DNA from: Pseudomonadota bacterium
Lineage (GTDB): Bacteria > Desulfobacterota > Desulfarculia > Desulfarculales > Desulfarculaceae
Direction: 5' to 3'
Length of the DNA: 64,000 nucleotides
NCBI GenBank assembly: GCA_018896025.1
Contig: JAHIND010000021.1
Location: 55,028-119,027 of the forward strand
The first letter of the stretch is position 1; the number at the start of each line of letters is the position of its first letter. The position numbers and the translations under genes were made by a program. A model generated the notes under the pieces. It was not told the origin of the DNA and searched no databases. It saw nothing but the letters and a program-made list of their open reading frames with translations. Shown here in pieces: positions 7,696 to 15,120 of the stretch.

Positions 7696-9936
7696 TTGAG
7701 CCTCAGGGTAGAGGTGGCGGTGGCCGCGCCCCTGTGGCGGCCCCTCTCCTACCGGGTGGCCCCGGAGCTGGCTCCCCTGATCAAACCCCTGACCCGTCTA
7801 CTGGTCCCCCTACGGGGCAAGCCCCGCCTGGGCTTCGCCCTGGGCCCGGCCGAGCCCGGCGACACCGAGGGCCTAAAGCCCATCTCCGACGTACTGGACG
7901 AAGCCGGGGAGCGCCAGCTCATCCCACCTGGATTAATGAACTTCTTCAACCGCACCGCCGCTTATTACCAGGCCCCTCTGGGCCAGACCCTGGCCTGGTC
8001 CTTGCCCGCCGGGCTGGGCGGCGAGGGAGCGGGCGCGGTGAAGGCCCCCGGCCGGGCCCAGGTGGCCTGGGCCGCTTGGCGACAGGGCCCGCCCGAGAGC
8101 GCCCCCCGCCCCGGCACCCAGAGCGCGACATTATTAGAGCATTTACGCGAACAAGGTCCCCTGGCCCTGGACGCCTTGCGGGAGCAGTTTCCTCGGGTCA
8201 CCGCCCTGGCCCGGCGCTTGGAGGCCGACGGCTGGCTGACCATGACCCACCGCCCGGTGGTCAAGGACCTCACCGGACGGCCCATCCTGCCCGAGCCGGA
8301 GCCCGAGGCCTACACCGAGGAGCAACAAGCCGCCCTGGAGCACCTGCTTCCCGCCATAACCGCCCACAAGTTCGAGCCTTTTCTGCTTTACGGCGTCACC
8401 GGCTCGGGCAAGACCGAGATGTACGTGGCCGCCTGCCGAACCGCCCTGGAGGCGGGACGCCAGGCCCTGGTGCTGGCCCCGGAGATCGGCCTGTGCCTAA
8501 GATTAGAGGGTTTGCTCAAGGATCGCTTCGGGGACGACAAGGTGGCGGTGTTGCACTCGGGCCTCAGCCCGGCGGTGCGCCGGGGCCAGTGGCTGGCCAT
8601 AGCCAGGGGACAGACTCCCCTGGTGGTGGGGGCCCGCTCGGCGGTGTTCGCCCCTCTGGATAATCTGGGCGTGATCTGCCTGGACGAAGAACAGGACGAA
8701 TCGTACAAGCAAAACGAACGGTTGCACTACCAGGCCCGCGACCTGGCCCTGCTCCGAGGCCAAGAACAGAGCTGCCCGGTGCTCCTGGGCACCGCCACCC
8801 CGGCGGTGACCACCTATTGGCGGGCCGCCCAGGGCAAACTGACCCAGCTCACCATGACCAAGCGGGTCAAGAACGCGGTGCTGCCCCAAATGGAGATGGT
8901 GGACCTCAGAAGCGCGGGTCGGCTCTTCGGCGGCTTCCTCAGCGTACAATTAAAGCAAGCGCTTGAACAAACTGTGGCCGCCGGTCGTCAGGCTATCCTG
9001 TTCCTCAACCGGCGCGGCTTCGCCCCGGCCCTGATCTGCCCCACCTGCGGCCAACGGGTGGGCTGCCCAGCCTGCAGCGTCAGCCTGACCCTGCACAAGG
9101 AGCAAAACGCCCTGATTTGCCACACCTGCGGCCATCACCAGCCGGTGCCCGCCGTGTGCCCCTCCTGCGGCCAGAGCGAGGTGGAGCTCAAACCCCTGGG
9201 CCTGGGCACCGAGCAGGTGGAAGGCATCCTGGCCGAGCAGTTCCCGGACATGCGGCTGGGGCGCCTGGACCGCGACGCCGCCGCCAACCCCGCCCAGCTT
9301 CGCAAGGTGTTGGGCGCGGTGGCCAAGCGGGAGCTGGACGTCATCGTGGGCACCCAGATGATCACCAAGGGCCACCACCTGCCGGGCATCGGCTTGGTGG
9401 GCATCCTGTTGGCCGACCAGGCCCTGGGCCTGCCCGATTACCGCGCGGCGGAGCGGGCCTACACCCTGATCACCCAGGCCGCCGGGCGGGCCGGGCGCGA
9501 GGGCGAGATCGGGCGGGTCATCGTGCAGACTTTCGACCCCGCCCACCACGCGATGCGCGCCGCCCTGGCCCACGACCCGGCCCTGTTCTACGATGAGGAG
9601 TTGGAGGAGCGCCGTGCCCTGGGCTACCCGCCCTTCACCCGCCTGGTGAGCCTGCGCCTGGAAGGGCCCTCCGAGAGCGCCACCGCAGCAGCGGCCCAGG
9701 CCCTGGCCCGCGCCCTGGAGAGGGCCCGCGCCAAACTGGAGCCCCGGGCCCAGATCCTGGGACCGGCCCCGGCCCCCATCGCCCGCATCCAGAACCGCTG
9801 GCGCTGGCTGATCCTCATCAAGAGCCCCACGGCGAACGCGGCGGCCGCCGTCCTGCGCCTGGCCCGGCACCAGGCCGGGCCGCCCCCCTCGGGGGTGCGC
9901 TTGGCCATCGACGTGGACCCCCTCAACCTGCTGTAA
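7696..9936 (+). CDS. priA: Replication restart helicase PriA
   Basis: A 746-residue PriA that reloads the replisome at stalled forks. The order is an N-terminal 3'-DNA-binding domain (VAAPLWRPLSYRV), Walker A YGVTGSGKTEMY, the DEAH-type box CLDEEQDESYKQ, the zinc-binding insertion with paired CxxC motifs (CPTCGQRVGCPAC, CHTCG, CPSCG), then helicase motifs V and VI (GTQMITKGHHLPGI, QAAGRAGREGEIGRVIVQT). The start is a TTG at 7696, five bases after the preceding stop and without a clear ribosome site, suggesting coupling to the upstream gene. Length is normal for the family. Confidence 0.97.
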   Translation: MSLRVEVAVAAPLWRPLSYRVAPELAPLIKPLTRLLVPLRGKPRLGFALGPAEPGDTEGLKPISDVLDEAGERQLIPPGLMNFFNRTAAYYQAPLGQTLAWSLPAGLGGEGAGAVKAPGRAQVAWAAWRQGPPESAPRPGTQSATLLEHLREQGPLALDALREQFPRVTALARRLEADGWLTMTHRPVVKDLTGRPILPEPEPEAYTEEQQAALEHLLPAITAHKFEPFLLYGVTGSGKTEMYVAACRTALEAGRQALVLAPEIGLCLRLEGLLKDRFGDDKVAVLHSGLSPAVRRGQWLAIARGQTPLVVGARSAVFAPLDNLGVICLDEEQDESYKQNERLHYQARDLALLRGQEQSCPVLLGTATPAVTTYWRAAQGKLTQLTMTKRVKNAVLPQMEMVDLRSAGRLFGGFLSVQLKQALEQTVAAGRQAILFLNRRGFAPALICPTCGQRVGCPACSVSLTLHKEQNALICHTCGHHQPVPAVCPSCGQSEVELKPLGLGTEQVEGILAEQFPDMRLGRLDRDAAANPAQLRKVLGAVAKRELDVIVGTQMITKGHHLPGIGLVGILLADQALGLPDYRAAERAYTLITQAAGRAGREGEIGRVIVQTFDPAHHAMRAALAHDPALFYDEELEERRALGYPPFTRLVSLRLEGPSESATAAAAQALARALERARAKLEPRAQILGPAPAPIARIQNRWRWLILIKSPTANAAAAVLRLARHQAGPPPSGVRLAIDVDPLNLL

Positions 9937-10133
9937 GCTCTTAGATTCAAGACGTCATCCCGGCCCATGGCAACCATGCCGGGCGTCTCGCCTCCCTCAG
10001 GGCAAAAACTTGCTATTCGTCATTACTTTTTATTTTCCCAACACGGTAAAGGCCCCCAATTTCACCGGCAACATTTTGCTATAGTTAAATAAATGGTCTC
10101 GAATCACCATTCGCCCGGCATATGAAAAGAACC

Positions 10134-10162
10134 TTGACCATTATGGCGGGCATCTGTAAATT
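10134..10162 (+). promoter_or_regulatory. Promoter of the flavodoxin gene
   Basis: TTGACC (10134-10139) and TAAATT (10157-10162) are separated by 17 bases. The -10 overlaps the Fur box at 10160-10178, the classical arrangement for iron-dependent repression. The rest of the 9937-10268 gap is AT-rich and shows no other gene. Confidence 0.6.
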
Positions 10163-10178
10163 AATAATAATCATTATC
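10160..10178 (+). promoter_or_regulatory. Fur box
   Basis: ATTAATAATAATCATTATC matches the 19-bp Fur consensus at 16 positions, including an exact right half. It lies across the predicted -10 and start site of the flavodoxin gene, so iron-loaded Fur should block transcription. Confidence 0.75.
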
Positions 10179-10268
10179 AACAACAGCCCTTATCATCACC
10201 TGTTGCCAAACCATGCGCTGGGGTTGTTACATCGCTCTTATGGAATGTGATCAAGGGAGGAGTTACAA

Positions 10269-10709
10269 ATGGCCAAGGTTCTAGTCGCTTATGCCAGCCG
10301 CACCGGCAAAACCGAAATGATCGCCAACTACATCGCCGAAGGCGTACGCTTCACCGGCAACGAGGTGGAGGTCAAAAAGATCAGCGACATCAAAGACGGC
10401 GCCGAGCTGGCCGGTTACGACGCCTACATCTTCGGCTCGCCCACCTACCACCGCAACATGACCGGCGGCATGCAGCAGTTTTTGTTCAAGGCCGAAAAGG
10501 CCGGGCTGGCCGGCAAGCTGGCCGGGGCCTTCGGCTCCTACACCCACAGCGGCGACGCGCCGGGCATCATCTTCGACACCATGCAGTACGTGTTTAAAAT
10601 GAAGCCCGCCGAGCTGGGCTCCATGAACCTGCTGGAAGACCAAGTGAACACCCCCGACGGCATCAAGGCCGGCCAGGACTACGGCAAGGGCGTGGCCGAG
10701 GAGCTTTAG
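10269..10709 (+). CDS. Flavodoxin family protein
   Basis: A 146-residue flavodoxin-fold protein that should bind FMN and carry one or two electrons. The phosphate loop SRTGKTEM (residues 10-17) and the hydrophobic FGSPTYHRNMTGGMQQFL segment around the isoalloxazine ring are present, as is GAFGSYTHSGDAPG in the C-terminal half. GGGAGGAG sits eight bases before the ATG. The upstream Fur box implies induction by iron starvation, when flavodoxin classically replaces ferredoxin, and two ferredoxin genes lie directly downstream. A strong terminator ends the transcript. Confidence 0.93.
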   Translation: MAKVLVAYASRTGKTEMIANYIAEGVRFTGNEVEVKKISDIKDGAELAGYDAYIFGSPTYHRNMTGGMQQFLFKAEKAGLAGKLAGAFGSYTHSGDAPGIIFDTMQYVFKMKPAELGSMNLLEDQVNTPDGIKAGQDYGKGVAEEL

Positions 10710-10740
10710 GCCCTTTCGCAGATTCAGCTCGAAAATTAGA

Positions 10741-10777
10741 ATCCCCGCCCCGGTTGCACGGGGGCGGGGATTTTTTG
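10741..10777 (+). terminator. Intrinsic terminator after flavodoxin
   Basis: An 11-bp stem (10741-10751 with 10761-10771) is followed by TTTTTT. It separates the Fur-regulated flavodoxin from the ferredoxin genes. Confidence 0.9.
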
Positions 10778-10860
10778 TGGCCCCGCGCCTGGTCCCCCTT
10801 GGCCGATGCCCCCTGATGCCTCATCATGAAAAACTCAACTTGTTCGCCGGGAGGAAAGGC

Positions 10861-11064
10861 ATGAGTCGGAAGGTGGTGGTGGACCTGGAGGCCTGCATCG
10901 GCTGCGGCACCTGCCGCTCGCTGTGCCCCAAGGTCTTCGCCCTGCGGGGCGACCCGCGCAAGTGCCTGGTCAAAGACCCCAGCGGCGACCCCTCCGACCC
11001 GGCCTGTGTGGAGTTCGCCATGGAGTCGTGCCCCACGGAGGCCATCCTCTGGCGGGAAAACTAG
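10861..11064 (+). CDS. Small [4Fe-4S] ferredoxin
   Basis: A 67-residue ferredoxin with ACIGCGTCRSLCP near the N-terminus (cysteines at about 12, 15, 18 and 22) and a distal ESCPTEAI cysteine. This arrangement resembles monocluster ferredoxins of sulfate reducers, where CxxCxxC plus a distal CysPro bind one cluster; the extra cysteine in LCP could be spare. The ATG at 10861 has GGGAGG nine bases upstream; the longer open frame to the left crosses the flavodoxin terminator and is discarded. It is paralogous to the gene at 11302. Likely role: soluble low-potential electron carrier. Confidence 0.9.
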   Translation: MSRKVVVDLEACIGCGTCRSLCPKVFALRGDPRKCLVKDPSGDPSDPACVEFAMESCPTEAILWREN

Positions 11065-11131
11065 GATGTCTCTCGAAGACACAGCACAACCGGCCACGCA
11101 TTAGCCCCCCAACCGATGCCATACAATCTTC

Positions 11132-11250
11132 CGGCACAGCCAGCCGCCGGTAGACAAGGCGTCTGGCGAGCACGGGCCGCAGGCGTAGCAAGCCTACGCC
11201 GAGGACCGAGCGCAGCCAGCAACGCAGTATGCCGGTGGCTGGCGCAGCCG
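11132..11250 (+). repeat. Palindromic repeat, copy B (119 bp)
   Basis: The ends CGGCACAGCCAG and CTGGCGCAGCCG form an imperfect terminal inverted repeat. The centre contains the hairpin GGCGTAG-caag-CCTACGCC followed by GAGGACCGAGC. It lies between the two ferredoxin genes, and its right end stops about 50 bases before the second start codon. Confidence 0.9.
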
Positions 11251-11301
11251 GGCCAAATGACTCATTATGGGAACTATACTTGCCTACGAGGAGGATTAAG
11301 C

Positions 11302-11496
11302 ATGAGCCAGAAGGTGGTGGTGGACCAGGAGGCCTGTATCGGCTGCGGCAACTGCGAGGCGGTGTGCCCCGAGGTGTTCAAGCTGGACCCGGAGTTGGAC
11401 AAGTCCCAGGTCATCAAGCCCGAGGGTGGCCCGGACTGCGTGGAGGATGCCATCGACCAGTGCCCGGCGGAGGCCATCTCCTGGCAGGAGGGGTAG
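11302..11496 (+). CDS. Small [4Fe-4S] ferredoxin (paralogue)
   Basis: A 64-residue ferredoxin very similar to the one at 10861. It shares the opening KVVVDxEACIGCG, the cluster motif CIGCGNCEAVCP and the distal DQCPAEAISW cysteine. GAGGAGG precedes the ATG at 11302. It is slightly more acidic than its neighbour and lacks the small insertion after residue 30. Tandem duplication with later insertion of a dispersed repeat between the copies is the simplest explanation. A specific partner (CODH, oxidoreductase or hydrogenase) cannot be told from sequence. Confidence 0.9.
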   Translation: MSQKVVVDQEACIGCGNCEAVCPEVFKLDPELDKSQVIKPEGGPDCVEDAIDQCPAEAISWQEG

Positions 11497-11502
11497 CCCG
11501 CC

Positions 11503-11820
11503 CTAACCCGGCTTGATGGCCCCCGAGGCCAATTGCCTGATGATCCCCCACCACAGGGCGGGAAGCGTGGCAATGAGGGCCAGGCCCAGCAGCAGGACCA
11601 AGGCACCGTGACAGCGGGCCAGCCAGGCCAGCACCGGATTTTGGCTTTCGGCGACTATTTGCGAGCGCAGGAGCTGCCCCAGAAGATACAAGGCCGCCAG
11701 GCTACCGGCCCCTTGCCAGGCCGTAAAATGGTAGGGCACCAGATGGAACTGGTTGAGCATGGCCGCCACGATCACCCCCAGGCCCATTACCGCGGCGAGC
11801 CCCGCCAAAAAGCTGGCCAC
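11503..11820 (-). CDS. Small integral membrane protein, unknown function
   Basis: A 105-residue protein with three predicted membrane helices, near residues 2-24, 35-52 and 70-95. It starts at a GTG with a GA/G-rich stretch upstream. No motif is recognised. It ends six bases from the stop of the convergent ferredoxin gene. The upstream side is repeat copy C. Because it is short and rich in Ala/Leu/Gly, moderate caution is needed, but helix spacing and a plausible ribosome site favour a real gene. Confidence 0.6.
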   Translation of the reverse strand: MASFLAGLAAVMGLGVIVAAMLNQFHLVPYHFTAWQGAGSLAALYLLGQLLRSQIVAESQNPVLAWLARCHGALVLLLGLALIATLPALWWGIIRQLASGAIKPG

Positions 11821-11904
11821 CCTAACGCCCCCTTCCCCCAGATATTTCCGAGAGTCAATCGAGCCGTTATGAAAAAGTCTGTATTATCAAATTGTACCCA
11901 TTCG

Positions 11905-12024
11905 CGGCACAGCCAGCCGCCGACAGACAAGGCGTCTGGCTAAGCGAGGGACGCAGGCGTAGTAGACCTACGCCGAGGACCGAGCGAGGCCGGCAACGCC
12001 GTATGCCGGTGACTGGCGCAGCCG
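11905..12024 (+). repeat. Palindromic repeat, copy C (120 bp)
   Basis: It has the same terminal arms as copy B, extended by two further pairing bases (CGCGGC...GCCGCG), with central hairpin GGCGTAG-taga-CCTACGCC. It abuts the 3' end of the minus-strand epimerase-like gene at 12029. Confidence 0.9.
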
Positions 12025-12028
12025 CGCC

Positions 12029-12934
12029 CTACTGCAACAAGTCCCTCAGCGCCCCCTCCAACTCCGGAAACTGGAAGGTGAAGCCCGCCCTGGTCAGGGC
12101 CTGGGGGATCACCCGCTGGCCGGTGAGCACCACCGAGCCCATCTCCCCCATGGCCAGGCGCACCGCGAAGCCGGGCGCGGGCAAAATGGCGGGCCGCCCC
12201 AGCACCCTCCCCAGGGTGCGGGCGAACTCCCGGTTGCGCACCGGGGCCGGGGCGCAGCAGTTGGCCGCCCCGCTCAGGTTTTGGGTGAGGCAGAACAACA
12301 GCGCCTGAACCAGGTCGGCTTGGTGAACCCAGGAAAACCACTGTTTGCCGCTGCCCAGGGGCCCGCCCAGGCCCAGCTTGAACAGGGGCAGCATCTGGCC
12401 CAGGGCCCCGCCGCCGCTTCCCAGGACGATGCCGAAGCGGGCGCACACCACCCGCGCCCCGAACTGGGCGGCCGCCTGGGCCTCGGCCTCCCACTCCCGG
12501 CACACCCCGGCCAGGAAGTCCTCGCCCGGCGGGGACTGCTCGCTCAGCTCCTCGTCGCCCCTGGGGCCGTAATAGCCCACCGCCGAGGCGGAGACCAGCA
12601 CCGGCGGGTCGTCGCCTTGGCGGCGGGAGATGGCCTCCACCAGGTTGCGGGTGGTGTCTATGCGGCTGGCGCGGATCAGGGCCTTGTACTCGGAGCTCCA
12701 GCGGGAAAAGATGCCGGCTCCGGCCAAGTTCACCAAGGCGTCGCACTGGGCGGCCACCTCCTGCCAGGGGCCGGACGCGGTGGGGTCGCCCACGCAGGCA
12801 TCCACCCCGGCGGGCAGGCGCGCCGCCCCCTTGTCGCTGCGGGTCAACACGGTCACCGCGTGGCCCCCCGCCGTCAGGCGGGCGCACAGGGTGGTGCCCA
12901 CGAATCCGCTGCCCCCGGTAACGAACACCTTCAT
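12029..12934 (-). CDS. TIGR01777-type NAD(P)-binding epimerase-like protein
   Basis: A 301-residue SDR-fold protein. The N-terminal dinucleotide motif VTGGSGFVGTTLCARL, the ALVNLAGAGIF and VSASAVGYYGPRGDEELSE segments (with the YYG tyrosine) and the C-terminal region match the YfcH/SulA-like family of extended SDRs related to sugar epimerases. Its biochemical role is undefined in most bacteria. AGGAG precedes the ATG, which is 16 bases from the stop of the upstream FadH-like gene, so the two are probably one operon. Confidence 0.9.
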   Translation of the reverse strand: MKVFVTGGSGFVGTTLCARLTAGGHAVTVLTRSDKGAARLPAGVDACVGDPTASGPWQEVAAQCDALVNLAGAGIFSRWSSEYKALIRASRIDTTRNLVEAISRRQGDDPPVLVSASAVGYYGPRGDEELSEQSPPGEDFLAGVCREWEAEAQAAAQFGARVVCARFGIVLGSGGGALGQMLPLFKLGLGGPLGSGKQWFSWVHQADLVQALLFCLTQNLSGAANCCAPAPVRNREFARTLGRVLGRPAILPAPGFAVRLAMGEMGSVVLTGQRVIPQALTRAGFTFQFPELEGALRDLLQ

Positions 12935-12950
12935 GACCGGCTCCTTTGTC

Positions 12951-14960
12951 CTATAGGCGGCACCCCGCCTGGTAGCCTCCGGCGATGGCCGCCAGGGCGT
13001 TGGCCTCGCCCGCCGCGTCGCCCACCAGCTCCACCTTGAGGCCCTTTGCCCCCAGCGCCTCGGCCAGCTGGTTCTGGGGCGCGGCCCCGGTGGCCAGGAC
13101 CACGGTGTCGGCCACCAGGTCCTGCTCCTCGCCGTTTATGACCGCGGTAAGGGTGCCCTCGCTTATGGCCTTTACTTGCACCTTGGTGTGCACCGTGACC
13201 CCGAAGCGCTTCAAGAGGCCGAAGACGATCCAGCGGGTGGAGCGGCCTATGCCCGCCCCGATCTTGGGCAGGGCCTCCAGCACGGTCACCGGGTGGCTGC
13301 CCTGGGCAATGAGCCGGTCCACCACCTCCGGGGTCTCGGCCCCGAACAGGTTGATGAAGTAGCTCTGCTCCGGGGTCAGGGCCCCCTGGCGGGCCAGGTA
13401 CAGGGCGGTCTCCAGGCCCACCGCCCCGCCGCCGATCACCACCACCCGGCCCCGGGCCAGGGCCTTGCCCTGCAAGAGCTCCCAGGCGGTGAGCACGTGG
13501 GGTAGGTCCGAGCCGGGGATGGGCGGCCGGGTGGGCCGGGCCCCGGAGGCCAGCACCACCGCGTCGGGCTTGAGCTCCGCCACCATCTCCGGGGTGGCCT
13601 GGCAGTCCAGGCGCAACTCCACGCCCAGGGCCTTGAGCTGAGCCTCTTGCCAGCGGGGGATGGAGCTGAAGTCGTTTTTCATCAGCGGCTCGCTCCACCA
13701 GGCGAGCTGCCCGCCCAGGCGCGAAGCCTTCTCGAACAGCACCACGTGGTGCCCCCTGCGGGCGGCGGTGATGGCCGCCATGCAGCCGCCGGGGCCGCCG
13801 CCGACCACCGCCACCTGGCGGGAGCGGTCGGCCTGGGCCGGTCCGGTGTCCTTGGCCTCGCGCCCTGCCCGGGGGTTTACCATGCAGCCCACCGGCTTCA
13901 TCTGGGAGATGGCGTCAAAGCATCCCTGGTTGCAGGCCACGCAGCGCCGTATCAACTCGCTCTGGCCCGCCTTGGCCTTGGCGGGCAGGCGCGGGTCGGC
14001 CAGCAGGGGTCGGCCCATGCAGATGAGGTCTGCGTCGCCCCTGGCCAAGACCGCCTCGGCCAACTGGGGGGAGTGCATGCGGTTGGAGGCGGCTACCGGC
14101 ACCGACCTGACCGCCCACTTGACCCCTCGCGCCAGGTAGGAGAAGCCGCCGGGAGGCAGCTCCTGGGTTATCTGGGGCACCCTGGTCTCGTGCCACCCGC
14201 CGGTCACGTTAATCAGGTCCACCCCGGCGTCCTCGCAGGCCTTGGCGAACAGGGCCGCCTCGTCGCCGGTGTGGCTGCCGGGCACGAAGTCGTTGCCCGC
14301 GATGCGGATGCCCACGCAGAAGTCCGGCCCCACCGCCGCGCGCACCTTGGCGATGGTCTCCAGGCCGAAGCGCATGCGGTTATCCAGCGACCCGCCGTAG
14401 TGGTCCTCGCGCTGGTTTATCTTGGGCGAGAGGAACTGGCAGATGAGGTAGCCCGCCGAGCCCAATATCTCCACCATGTCCAGCCCGGCTTTTTTGGCGC
14501 GCACCGCGGCGGCGGCGAAGTCGTCCTGCACCTGAGTGATCTCCTCCAGGGTGAGCGCCCGGCACTCGTCCTTGGTGAAGCCCGAGGTGTGGGGGCTGGA
14601 GCTCACCGGCTGGCCGCCGATGAGCATGGCGTGGGCGTAGGCCCCGGCCATGTAGAGCTGGGCCCCGATGGCCGCGCCCTTGTCGTGCACCGCCTCGGCC
14701 AGGCGGGAAAGGCCCTCGATGTCGCTGTCGTCCTTGATGCTCACGAACACCGGCCCGCCGGACTGCTCGTTTATCACGCAGCCGCCCACGATGATCAGCC
14801 CCGCCCCTCCGGCCGCCCGCTCGCGGTAAAAGGCGATGAGCTGGTCGCTCACCTTGCCGCCGGGGGTGTAGTTCAGGTGCATGGCGGGCATGACGATGCG
14901 GTTTCGAAGCTCGAGCCGGTTCAGGGTGATGGGCTCGAACAACAGCGGGAAATTCTCCAT
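12951..14960 (-). CDS. NADH:flavin oxidoreductase, 2,4-dienoyl-CoA reductase-like
   Basis: A 669-residue protein of the FadH / old-yellow-enzyme group. An N-terminal FMN TIM barrel (1-360; LFEPITLNRLELRNRIVMPAM) precedes a [4Fe-4S] site, CVACNQGCFD with a distal cysteine in VGCMVNP, and then an FAD/NAD(P)H module (380-669; VAVVGGGPGGCMAA, VVVIGGGAVGLETALYLA, ATGAAPQNQ). It should pass electrons from NAD(P)H through FAD and the cluster to FMN and reduce an activated double bond. Substrates in this family include dienoyl-CoA, trimethylamine and enoates, so the true substrate is open. AGGAG precedes the ATG. Confidence 0.92.
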   Translation of the reverse strand: MENFPLLFEPITLNRLELRNRIVMPAMHLNYTPGGKVSDQLIAFYRERAAGGAGLIIVGGCVINEQSGGPVFVSIKDDSDIEGLSRLAEAVHDKGAAIGAQLYMAGAYAHAMLIGGQPVSSSPHTSGFTKDECRALTLEEITQVQDDFAAAAVRAKKAGLDMVEILGSAGYLICQFLSPKINQREDHYGGSLDNRMRFGLETIAKVRAAVGPDFCVGIRIAGNDFVPGSHTGDEAALFAKACEDAGVDLINVTGGWHETRVPQITQELPPGGFSYLARGVKWAVRSVPVAASNRMHSPQLAEAVLARGDADLICMGRPLLADPRLPAKAKAGQSELIRRCVACNQGCFDAISQMKPVGCMVNPRAGREAKDTGPAQADRSRQVAVVGGGPGGCMAAITAARRGHHVVLFEKASRLGGQLAWWSEPLMKNDFSSIPRWQEAQLKALGVELRLDCQATPEMVAELKPDAVVLASGARPTRPPIPGSDLPHVLTAWELLQGKALARGRVVVIGGGAVGLETALYLARQGALTPEQSYFINLFGAETPEVVDRLIAQGSHPVTVLEALPKIGAGIGRSTRWIVFGLLKRFGVTVHTKVQVKAISEGTLTAVINGEEQDLVADTVVLATGAAPQNQLAEALGAKGLKVELVGDAAGEANALAAIAGGYQAGCRL

Positions 14961-15040
14961 GGTTCGCTCCTGGTGTTGGGGGCGTGCGGCGCCTACCTAA
15001 TCACTAGCGCGACAGGGGGGTGGGGGGCAAGGGGAAAGGA

Positions 15041-15069
15041 AGGGGCCGCCGAATCAAGCGGCGGCCCCT
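15041..15069 (-). terminator. GC-rich hairpin between two minus-strand genes
   Basis: An 11-bp perfect stem (15041-15051 with 15059-15069, seven-base loop) follows the stop codon of the lipoprotein gene at 15121. In the minus direction the trailing tract is only moderately T-rich (TCCTTTCCCCTT), so termination may be partial. Confidence 0.55.
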
Positions 15070-15120
15070 AGTAATGTTCTTTTCGCGGACGGCAAGACGG
15101 CGATCCTTGCTTCACCCAGC

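Noticed and set aside
10066..10081. Sigma-54-like CGGCAACATTTTGCT upstream of flavodoxin
   Set aside because: The GG-GC spacing is one base short and the -24 lacks TGGCAC; the Fur/sigma-70 promoter downstream explains the gene better.
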